From JACVRW01 sp963827065 (GTDB lineage: Bacteria > Actinomycetota > Thermoleophilia > Solirubrobacterales > Thermoleophilaceae), in assembly GCA_963827065.1 (NCBI GenBank), contig CAWGZM010000014.1:62001-126000 (forward strand): DNA of 64,000 bases. The letters are read 5' to 3'. The position numbers were made by a program, and so were the translations under genes. How positions within the stretch are numbered: the stretch's first letter is position 1; every line of letters begins with the position of its first letter. Positions 57,770 through 64,000 of this stretch are shown here, piece by piece. The notes under the pieces are model-generated. The model saw only the letters and a program-made list of their open reading frames with translations. It had not been told where the DNA came from and did no database searches.

Positions 57770-58114
57770 CTAGCTCACCACCTCGAGGTCGAAGCCGATG
57801 TACTCGGCGGCGTCCTCCGGGTTGGCGAAGAACAGGACGCGGTCGTCGAGCACGACCATGCGCCCGTAGTGCGTCGACATGATCTCCTCGAAGTCGTCGT
57901 TGCCGAAGTCGGTCCAGCCGAGCGCGTCCGCCAGCTCCTGGTAGTCGAAGTCGACCTTGCCGACCCCGTCCACACGGATCATCGACGGCAGGACCGTCAC
58001 GGTCACGTTCTCCTTGCCCCTCATCACGTCGGCGACGACGTGGCCGACCTGATTGTCCATCAGGGTGACGCCGGTCTTGTTCGACGACGTCGGGTCCGCG
58101 TTGAATCTGGTCAT
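57770..58114 (-). CDS. prmD: Propane monooxygenase coupling protein PrmD (MmoB/DmpM family)
   Basis: A 114-residue effector protein, NKTGVTLMDNQVGHVVADVM and VTVTVLPSMIRVDGVGKVDF, with the C-terminal EEIMSTHYGRMVVLDDRVLF. Coupling proteins bind the hydroxylase and tune diiron reactivity and substrate access. An AAAGGAGC site precedes ATG 58114; a longer frame upstream has no similarity. The start overlaps the prmC stop (ATGA). Confidence 0.95.
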   Translation of the reverse strand: MTRFNADPTSSNKTGVTLMDNQVGHVVADVMRGKENVTVTVLPSMIRVDGVGKVDFDYQELADALGWTDFGNDDFEEIMSTHYGRMVVLDDRVLFFANPEDAAEYIGFDLEVVS

Positions 58115-59217
58115 GCGCTCAGCTCCTTTGGGGTGTCGAGGCCGAGGTCCCCGAGCAGGCTCTCGAAGCGCTGCTGCGAACGCTCGAAGGAGTCCTCGAA
58201 GCGGACGACCTTCTCGGGCAGTTGGGACCATATGGGCTGCAGTTGGTGGGCCGATTCGACGCTGGCCGCGGTCCAGCCCGACAGCCATTCCTGCATCGTG
58301 GCGCGGTTCTCCTCGCCGTGCTTCTCGTCGTTGGCCAGCATGCCGAACAGCGCTCGGGCGCCGCGCTGCTCGCGGGCGGCGTCGGACTCGCCGTTGCCCA
58401 TCAGCGACGGCGTGACGTAGTCGCCGTGCAGCGCCGCCGCCTGCATGACGAGGCCGCTGCGGAACAGCTCGCCCACGAGCGGTTCGAAGACCACTGCCGT
58501 GGCGAAGAACGCCTCCCCCCAGTCCCGGATGCCGGTCAGCTGCTCGACGTTCTCACGCGTGGCCTGCCAGTGCGGGTCGGCCTGCCAGGTCTCCTTGTGC
58601 TTGGCGCCGTCGAAGCCTTCGATCTGGTCGGTCAGCTCGAGGTTGTAAAGAATGAGGTCCTGCGCGAAGCGCAGCTTGTGCGCCGCGGCAACCGCCAGCG
58701 CGTTGTTGATCATGTTGGTCGGCGCATCGCGATTGGCCGGGATGTAGACGTGCATGCCGATCCCGTGCTCGGCGTGCGACCAGGCGAACACGTGGGTCTC
58801 GAGAATCTTCGTCCACCCGCGGTTGAGGTTCGCGAAGGACCCGGCCGCCTTCGCATTGGCGATGTTCTGCTGGACCTGGCGAACGACCGCCGCGTTGTTG
58901 CGGTAGATCGTCTGCTCCCACTCCTCGTTGGGATCGAGGAACTCGTGCCAGTTGGACGACTTCAGCGCGGTCCAGTCCTGCGGGTATCCGGCCGTGCCGT
59001 CGGCGAAGGCATAGACCCACCCCTGGGTTAGGTAGCGGTCCGGGTCGGGCTGCACGTCGACGGTGACGTCCTCGTACACCGTCGCCCGCCGCTTGCGCGG
59101 CGTGAAGTAGTTGAAGCTGCGGCTATTCGAGGACGGGAACTCTTGTGCCCCCGCCTCGGCGTCCGTGAACTCCGGCTTGGGAACGCTGCGTTCCTTGACG
59201 GGGCTCTCCGTGGCCAT
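58111..59217 (-). CDS. prmC: Propane monooxygenase hydroxylase small (beta) subunit PrmC
   Basis: A 368-residue ferritin-like subunit that supports the diiron large subunit; it keeps the fold but not the metal ligands. NSRSFNYFTPRKRRATVYED, NWHEFLDPNEEWEQTIYRNN and TKILETHVFAWSHAEHGIGM are typical of the beta subunit of soluble diiron monooxygenases. An N-terminal extension rich in Glu/Pro precedes the fold. It is 17 bp after prmB. Confidence 0.95.
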   Translation of the reverse strand: MATESPVKERSVPKPEFTDAEAGAQEFPSSNSRSFNYFTPRKRRATVYEDVTVDVQPDPDRYLTQGWVYAFADGTAGYPQDWTALKSSNWHEFLDPNEEWEQTIYRNNAAVVRQVQQNIANAKAAGSFANLNRGWTKILETHVFAWSHAEHGIGMHVYIPANRDAPTNMINNALAVAAAHKLRFAQDLILYNLELTDQIEGFDGAKHKETWQADPHWQATRENVEQLTGIRDWGEAFFATAVVFEPLVGELFRSGLVMQAAALHGDYVTPSLMGNGESDAAREQRGARALFGMLANDEKHGEENRATMQEWLSGWTAASVESAHQLQPIWSQLPEKVVRFEDSFERSQQRFESLLGDLGLDTPKELSA

Positions 59218-59234
59218 GTGGCTCCTCTCTCCTC

Positions 59235-60275
59235 CTACTGCTCTGTGGTCGTGAACTTGTCGAAGTGGATCTGTGACTCGGGGACGCCGTTGCGCTCGAG
59301 CAGGGCGATGGCGGCTTCGACCATCGGGGGCGGGCCGCAGACGTAAGCCTCGACCTCGCTCACGTCCTCCTCGAGGCGGTCGACGACATCGGTGATGAGC
59401 CCTGTCTCGCCGGTCCAGCCGTTCTCGCCGGCCTCCATCTCCGACAGCGCCGGGACGAAGCGGAAGTCGGGCAGCCTCTCCGCGAGCGCCTCGAGCTCCT
59501 CGACGTGGAAGAGGTCATCGGGGCGGCGTGCACCGTAGTAGTAGACCGCCGGACGCTCGTTCCCTGCCTCGTCGAGCGAGCGCAGCAGCGACAGGATGGG
59601 CGCCATCCCGGCGCCGCCGCCGATGAACAACATGCGCCGCGTCGATGTCGCCCGCAGCGTGAACACCCCGTAGGGCCCGGTCAGCTCCAGCTCGTCCCCG
59701 GCCTTGATCTCGCCGTTGTCGAGCAGCCCCGAGAAATGCCCGTCGGGGAAGATCTTGATCATGAACTCGAGCTCGTTGGCGGTGGCCGGCGTGTTGGCCA
59801 TCGAGAACGAGCGGTGCTCCTCCCCACCGCCCGGGATCTTTATGTCGACGTACTGCCCCGCCTGGAAGGTGAGCCGCTCCGGGTCGACGAGCGCGACGCG
59901 CAGCAGGCTGATGTCGTGCGTGAGCCGCTCGATGGCCTCCACACGGACCTTGGCCGTCTGAAGCGCGACCCCGCTGCGCAGGATCTCCTCGTCGAAGTTG
60001 AGCAGCTCGACCTCGAGGTCGGACATTGGGTGCGCGCGGCAGAGCAGGGTGTAGCCCTCCGCCTCCTCGAAGTCGGGCAGCGCGAAGGTCGAGTAGCGCT
60101 CGAGGTCGACCTCCCCGTCGAGCAGGAACGACTTGCAGGACGAGCACTGCCCCTCCTTGCAGCCGTGCATGAGCATCAGGCCCTGGCGGAAGGCTGCGTG
60201 GAGGACGGTCTCGTCCTCGTCGACCTCAATCTCGATGTTCACCGGCTCAAACCGGACGGTGAACTTCTCCCCCAT
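59235..60275 (-). CDS. prmB: Propane monooxygenase reductase PrmB
   Basis: A 346-residue electron-transfer protein. An N-terminal ferredoxin domain binds [2Fe-2S] via GCKEGQCSSCK (Cys 39, 44, 47) and LLCRAH (Cys 79); then an FAD domain with HRSFSMANTPA and an NAD(P)H domain with FIGGGAGMAPILSLLRS and YVCGPPPMVEAA. It passes NADH electrons to the hydroxylase. ATG 60275 matches the family start and has GAAGGAG upstream. Confidence 0.96.
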   Translation of the reverse strand: MGEKFTVRFEPVNIEIEVDEDETVLHAAFRQGLMLMHGCKEGQCSSCKSFLLDGEVDLERYSTFALPDFEEAEGYTLLCRAHPMSDLEVELLNFDEEILRSGVALQTAKVRVEAIERLTHDISLLRVALVDPERLTFQAGQYVDIKIPGGGEEHRSFSMANTPATANELEFMIKIFPDGHFSGLLDNGEIKAGDELELTGPYGVFTLRATSTRRMLFIGGGAGMAPILSLLRSLDEAGNERPAVYYYGARRPDDLFHVEELEALAERLPDFRFVPALSEMEAGENGWTGETGLITDVVDRLEEDVSEVEAYVCGPPPMVEAAIALLERNGVPESQIHFDKFTTTEQ

Positions 60276-60343
60276 GGACGGTGACTCCTTCGGCCCCCCG
60301 GCGGCGCTGCTCGCATCGAGCGGCGCCGCCACCCCCGGGAGAC

Positions 60344-62002
60344 TCAACTCGCGGCGCCCTCTCGCGCCGGACGGCCGGCCGGCCCGCCGGCCTTGTACTT
60401 GGCCATGTACGTCTCGCGCTCCTCAGGCGACATCTCGTTGAGCAGGACGTTGGGGCTCTGGAGCGTGATGCCCTTGACCTCGTCGAGCGTCCACATCTCC
60501 TTCGGGTCGAGATTCAGGTGCGGCTGCGGGACGAGCGTCTTGCCGTCGTCACGCACGAAGCCGCTCTCCTCCATCATCTCGCCCACGTCCTTGCCGTGGT
60601 GGAGCGTCTCCCACTCGCGCTTACCCGCGAGCTGGCCCATGGCGGGCGTCGGGCGCCCCTCGTACTCGGGCCGGAACGCCACCTTGTCGGTCCAGTGGCA
60701 GGTCTCCGAGCAATACGTGCGGACCTGCCCATCGACCTCGTCGACCACCGTGTCCTCGCGGATCAGGCACGGGACCATGCACGTCCAGCAGCGGTGCGGG
60801 TACTCGTAATCGGCGCCCGCCTCGAACGCGATCGGCTTGTGGCCGTTCTTCTTCGAGAAGTCGGCGTAGCGCTCCCACCACTTGCCGTACTTGTCGTACC
60901 AGCCCGGGTACTTGTGCTCGAACCACTCGAAGTCCTCGTCGTCGAGCGTGTCGATGCGCCAGTAGTTGGCGAACCAGCCGGTGGCGAAGAACTGGCCGAC
61001 CTCGTGGATGTAGCCCTTGTTCCAGATCCGGTTCCAGGCCTCCTCGACGAGGTCGTGCGGGATGACCAGGCCGTACTTCTCGAGCGGGACGAGATAGGAG
61101 CGGTAGTAGTCGTCGTAGATCCAGCGCCGCCACATCTCGGCGTAGCTCTCGCGGTCCTTGCGGCGGTCCTTGGTGCCGTACTCGATGAACGTGCCGATCG
61201 CCGCGTCGACGACCGCGTGGTTGTTCCACCACGCGTAGCGGAGGTCGCGCTCGAGCAACTGGCGGTTCCGCTCGTCGGCGAGCGCCATCAGGATGATCGA
61301 GTAGCCGTTGGAGATGTGGCGCGACTCATCCGACTGGACGGAGTGGAACACCGTCGGCAGCAGATAGTCGCCGTTGGCGGCGGCCTCGGCGGGCATTGCG
61401 ACGAACAGGACGTTCGTGAACGCCGTCTCGGCCACGATCGTCAGGTAGATGTCGGCGGCGGTGATCGCGTCGCCCGTAATGAACCCCTCGCCGAACTGAC
61501 GCCCGATCGTGCCTGCGTAGCAGTTCGCAAACCCCTTCTCGGTGATGTCGAACCCGGCGGGGTCGATGTAGTGGTTCATGTAGAGCCGCTTGAGGTTCAT
61601 CTGGATCGTCGAGTGGCGGACCTCGTCGATCATCTGGATGGCCAGCCCGTTGTGGACCTCCGGATTGGGCACGGCGTTGATGGCGAGCGGCATCGCGCGG
61701 GCGGCGGAGATCTCCGGGAACGGGATGATCGACAGGAAGAGCTTCTGCCACTCCATCCAGCGCTCCTGGACCTGCCGGAACATGTTGCCCCGGATGGCGC
61801 CGTCCATGGCCCCGAAGACGCGGTTGTCCTTCTCCTCCTCCATAGGGAAGTAGGAACGGAGGACCTGCTTGAGCGGATCCTTCTTGGGGGCTTTCTCGAA
61901 GGTGTAGTCGGTTGGGTACTTGTCGACCGGCTCGACGAACGTCGGCTCCCAGGAAAGCTCCTGGATCTTGTTGTGTGCCTTGGTGATGCTGGCGCGACTC
62001 AC
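60344..62002 (-). CDS. prmA: Propane monooxygenase hydroxylase large (alpha) subunit PrmA
   Basis: A 552-residue diiron catalytic subunit. Expected ligands are seen: Glu97 (PFPEIS), Glu127 and His130 (IDEVRH), Glu192 (VAETAF), Glu226 and His229 (SDESRH). Long stretches such as TFEKAPKKDPLKQVLRSYFP and YGTKDRRKDRESYAEMWRRW are nearly diagnostic of PrmA/MimA. The GTG at 62002 gives SRASITKAHNKIQ, the family N-terminus, after a strong AAAGGAGGA site. It oxidises propane, and often related short alkanes, ketones or phenols. First gene of an eight-gene or longer operon. Confidence 0.97.
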   Translation of the reverse strand: MSRASITKAHNKIQELSWEPTFVEPVDKYPTDYTFEKAPKKDPLKQVLRSYFPMEEEKDNRVFGAMDGAIRGNMFRQVQERWMEWQKLFLSIIPFPEISAARAMPLAINAVPNPEVHNGLAIQMIDEVRHSTIQMNLKRLYMNHYIDPAGFDITEKGFANCYAGTIGRQFGEGFITGDAITAADIYLTIVAETAFTNVLFVAMPAEAAANGDYLLPTVFHSVQSDESRHISNGYSIILMALADERNRQLLERDLRYAWWNNHAVVDAAIGTFIEYGTKDRRKDRESYAEMWRRWIYDDYYRSYLVPLEKYGLVIPHDLVEEAWNRIWNKGYIHEVGQFFATGWFANYWRIDTLDDEDFEWFEHKYPGWYDKYGKWWERYADFSKKNGHKPIAFEAGADYEYPHRCWTCMVPCLIREDTVVDEVDGQVRTYCSETCHWTDKVAFRPEYEGRPTPAMGQLAGKREWETLHHGKDVGEMMEESGFVRDDGKTLVPQPHLNLDPKEMWTLDEVKGITLQSPNVLLNEMSPEERETYMAKYKAGGPAGRPAREGAAS

Positions 62003-62082
62003 GGGATGCGTCCTCCTTTGCGGCGAAGCCGTTAGGGGCACTTCTACTCCGGGGGGCGTTTCATCAGGGTTACGCAGCGCGT

Positions 62083-62088
62083 TACAAT
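62083..62088 (+). promoter_or_regulatory. -10 box of the divergent GAF regulator
   Basis: TACAAT, within a GTTAC-N7-GTTAC direct pair (62070-62086) that may bind a regulator controlling both this gene and prmA. An in-frame ATG at 62087 overlaps it and so cannot be the start. Confidence 0.5.
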
Positions 62089-62122
62089 GCGGCGGCTCGG
62101 CCCCGACCAGGGAAGAGGGTGG

Positions 62123-63637
62123 GTGCCCGCCAACCCATGGCTTGCGATCGACGCGGCCACATCACCGCGTAGGCGGGCGCGCGAGCTGAAGCGGCTGTGG
62201 GAGCGGTTCGTCGGCGATGGGAAGTTGGGCGCGGTGCGCCCGCCGATCGCCGACTCCTGGCGCCGCTCGCACGAAGCCGGGGTCGATCCTTCAGGCGAGC
62301 ACCTCGCACCGGTCCTCGCCGACGAGGAGGAGACCTCGGCGCGCCTGGACGTGCACCCGCTGGGCGCCGCGCTGCCCTTGATCGAGGACAGCCTCACGGC
62401 CATCGCAGACGAGTCGGCCCACCTCATCGTCGTCAGTGACGCCGATGGGCTCCTCCTGTGGATCGGGGGCAACGCGAGGGTGCGCATGGCCGCCGCCGAC
62501 TCGATGAACTTCACCGAGGGGGCTCTGTGGAGTGAGAACGGAGCAGGCACCAATGCGATCGGAACGGCCCTGGCCGCCGACCACGCCGTCCAGGTCTTCG
62601 CGGCCGAGCACTTCAACGAGATCGTGCAGAGCTGGACCTGCGCGGCGGCTCCCGTCCACGACCCGGACACCGGCCGGCTGCTCGGCATCGTCGACCTCAC
62701 CGGCAAGATGACGACGGTGCACCCGCATAGCCTCGCCCTGGCCACGACCACGGCCAAGACGGTCGAGGCCCAGCTGCGCTGGGCGATGCACGAGCGGGAT
62801 GACCAGCTCCGTGCGCGCTACCACGAGCGGCTCGCGACGGTGGCCGATCCGCGCGCGCTCGTCAGCTCGAGCGGGCGGGTGCTGGCCGACCGTCCCGACG
62901 GGTGGCTGCAGGGGCAACGCCTCGAGGTGCCCGCCGGCGGCGGCGAGCTCGTGCTGGATTCGGGGACGCGCGCATTCGCGGAGCCCGTCGGCCACGAGGA
63001 GGCCTTTGTCGTTCGCGCCGTCGCGACCGACGGCGCAGCGCGACATCGTCCGCTGTTGAAGCTGACCCTGCTGGGGCGCGACCGTGCCGGTGCCGAGCTG
63101 GGCGGGCGACCGATCCAGCTCAGCCGCCGCCACTCCGAGGTCTTGGCGCTGCTGTCGATGCAACCGGGGGGGATGACGAGTGAGGAGCTGGCCGCCGATC
63201 TTTACGGGGACCCCGGGACGTCGAGCACCACCCGGGTCGAGGTCCATCGCCTGCGCAAGCTTCTCGGCCGGTGGCTGGACGCCGATCCGTATCGGCTGTC
63301 GGGCGACGTCGAGTCCGACGTCGCGCGCGTGAAGGGCCTGCTCGACCGCGGCTCTGTCAGGAAGGCGGTCGAGCTCTACGACGGACCGCTGCTGCCGCAC
63401 TCCGAAGCGCCGGGCGTGGTGCGTGAGCGCGAGTCCCTGGACGCCTGGCTGCGGCAGGCGGTGATGACCGCCGACGAGGACGACACGCTCTGGGCGTGGG
63501 TCCAGTCACCCTCGGGGCGCGAGGATCTGGGGGCGTGGAAGCGTCTGCTCGCCCGGCTGCACTACCGCGACCCGCGGCGCAGCCTCGCCGTGTCCGAGGT
63601 CCGGCGGCTGCGCGAGGCGTACGCCGTCGATCGCTAG
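62123..63637 (+). CDS. GAF-domain regulator (AcoR-like N-terminus, winged-helix C-terminus)
   Basis: A 504-residue regulator divergent from prmA. Its first half is AcoR/FhlA-like: RRSHEAGVDPSGEHLAP, then a GAF domain with VVSDADGLLLWIGGNARVRM and SENGAGTNAIGTALAADHAV, ending GIVDLTGKMTTVHPHSLAL. No AAA+ or Fis domain follows; instead the C-terminus has a winged helix of the BTAD/OmpR type (LSRRHSEVLALLSMQPGGMT, then RVEVHRLRKLLG) and a helical tail. GTG 62123 is chosen over the upstream ATG because a GGAAGAGG site precedes it. Activation of the prm operon in response to propane or its products is inferred. Confidence 0.85.
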   Translation: MPANPWLAIDAATSPRRRARELKRLWERFVGDGKLGAVRPPIADSWRRSHEAGVDPSGEHLAPVLADEEETSARLDVHPLGAALPLIEDSLTAIADESAHLIVVSDADGLLLWIGGNARVRMAAADSMNFTEGALWSENGAGTNAIGTALAADHAVQVFAAEHFNEIVQSWTCAAAPVHDPDTGRLLGIVDLTGKMTTVHPHSLALATTTAKTVEAQLRWAMHERDDQLRARYHERLATVADPRALVSSSGRVLADRPDGWLQGQRLEVPAGGGELVLDSGTRAFAEPVGHEEAFVVRAVATDGAARHRPLLKLTLLGRDRAGAELGGRPIQLSRRHSEVLALLSMQPGGMTSEELAADLYGDPGTSSTTRVEVHRLRKLLGRWLDADPYRLSGDVESDVARVKGLLDRGSVRKAVELYDGPLLPHSEAPGVVRERESLDAWLRQAVMTADEDDTLWAWVQSPSGREDLGAWKRLLARLHYRDPRRSLAVSEVRRLREAYAVDR

Positions 63638-63658
63638 GCCGCCGAGCGTTCCTCGGCG
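63623..63658 (+). repeat. Dispersed CTAG repeat, copy 3 (right edge of propane cassette)
   Basis: GCCGTCGA-T-CGCTAGGCCGCC then GAGCGTTCCTCGGC, the same as copy 2 except one base. It includes stop codons of both convergent genes (CTAG) and the stem CGCCGAG / CTCGGCG with a CGTTC loop. Confidence 0.75.
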
Positions 63659-64000
63659 TCGCCCGGCTCGTCCGAGCCCGCCGGATCGGTATCCGGCTCG
63701 TCCGAGCTGTCCGGCTCCTGGGCGTCCCCGTTCGTCTGCTGCGCCTGCACGAGCGCCGCGTCCTCGGCTCCCTCGGCGTCGCCACCGCCGCCCTTGCGCC
63801 GGCGCCGGCGGCCGCCGCGCTTGCGCTTGCCCTTCGGGAAGTTCCGCAGGAGCTCGCGCGCCAGCGCGCTCGGCTTGCGGGCCATGCGCATCCGCGCGCC
63901 GTCGAGCACCTGCTGCGCCTCGGGCGTATGCGCGAGCGCGGCCGCCAGCAGCGCGGCCGACAGCCTGCGGTCCTGCTTGCGGGCCGCCTGCACGAGCCGG
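63634..64000 (-). CDS. Unrecognised basic/acidic protein, partial (5-prime end outside window)
   Basis: The C-terminal 121 or so residues of a gene that continues beyond the window; reading is open to base 64000 (RLVQAARKQDRRL). The visible part has a helical segment with AQQVLDGARMRMARKPSALA, a very basic GKRKRGGRRRRRKGG block, and an acidic tail PDSSDEPDTDPAGSDEP ending EERSAA. No named family. The basic block suggests nucleic-acid contact. Its stop codon shares CTAG with the GAF regulator gene. Confidence 0.6.
   Translation of the reverse strand, partial: RLVQAARKQDRRLSAALLAAALAHTPEAQQVLDGARMRMARKPSALARELLRNFPKGKRKRGGRRRRRKGGGGDAEGAEDAALVQAQQTNGDAQEPDSSDEPDTDPAGSDEPGDAEERSAA

Noticed and set aside
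62087..62122. ATG at 62087 as start of the GAF regulator
   Set aside because: It overlaps the TACAAT -10 box, so it would not be in the mRNA; GTG 62123 has a ribosome-binding site.
1..64000. tRNA, rRNA or CRISPR features
   Set aside because: I looked for TTCGA-type T-arms, CCA ends, and regularly spaced repeats and found none; a covariance search would be needed to exclude a degenerate tRNA.

Overview
The window is a 64 kb chromosomal segment of a high-GC, Gram-positive-type bacterium. Long spurious antisense frames, frequent GTG starts, TANNNT -10 boxes set 5-9 nt before start codons, an SCO-like mix of actinobacterial families (prm-type propane monooxygenase, SigG-type sigma factors with SnoaL tails, DUF1385, Ohr, HAF-repeat proteins) and very high GC3 all point to Actinomycetota, most likely the class Thermoleophilia (Solirubrobacterales/Gaiellales). 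That placement is an inference from gene content. I saw no rRNA, tRNA, CRISPR array, IS transposase or prophage module.

1-14.3 kb: a surface-polysaccharide O-acylation pair (MBOAT + SGNH) next to a second, secreted SGNH hydrolase; a MarR regulator facing a frameshifted GGAS-repeat pseudogene; ychF, a PAP2 phosphatase, a tandem SnoaL protein, a membrane-anchored protein with three identical RYDGGPNEGSAD repeats, methylmalonyl-CoA epimerase, a lipid kinase, FtsH and a DUF1385 protein. 14.3-22.3 kb: an M20 peptidase with a duplicated 3-prime stub, a haloalkane-dehalogenase-like hydrolase, rarA, an aldehyde dehydrogenase, a siroheme-synthase (Met8-type) gene, and moaC / SnoaL / moaB. 22.3-25.8 kb: TetR regulator and its divergent DrrAB-type exporter, Ohr, VOC protein. 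25.8-35.8 kb: one long co-directional run ccmABCD - hemA - hemC - two overlapping ECF sigma factors - VOC - cobA/hemD - SAM hydrolase - birA, i.e. cytochrome c maturation plus tetrapyrrole synthesis, with many ATGA/GTGA overlaps. 35.8-41.5 kb: a DtxR/MntR-type regulator with two operators and an Nramp manganese transporter, an alpha/beta hydrolase, and two HAF-repeat secreted proteins.

41.5-50.7 kb is a sugar-catabolism cassette: SorC regulator, LacD/YihT-type aldolase, ribokinase, FrcBCA-like ABC importer, FGGY kinase, mannose-6-phosphate-isomerase-like enzyme and PfkB kinase; two matching 21-bp operators tie the divergent promoters to the SorC protein. 50.8-63.6 kb is a complete alkane (propane) oxidation cassette: prmABCD, amidohydrolase, DUF59 protein, Zn alcohol dehydrogenase and a dedicated GroEL in one operon, a divergent GAF-domain regulator, and a convergent aldehyde dehydrogenase with small accessory genes. 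Oxidation of propane to propanol, then carbonyl and acid, could feed propionyl-CoA, for which the epimerase at 9.7 kb is a downstream step.

Main points of interest: (i) a perfect 24-bp-arm palindrome inserted in frame in hemC exactly at the active-site lid; (ii) a short directly repeated sequence at 41.5, 50.7 and 63.6 kb that brackets both catabolic cassettes; (iii) two overlapping sigma-factor paralogues inside a haem operon; (iv) regulator/operator pairs readable by eye for MarR, TetR, DtxR and SorC proteins; (v) four convergent gene pairs whose stop codons share one CTAG.
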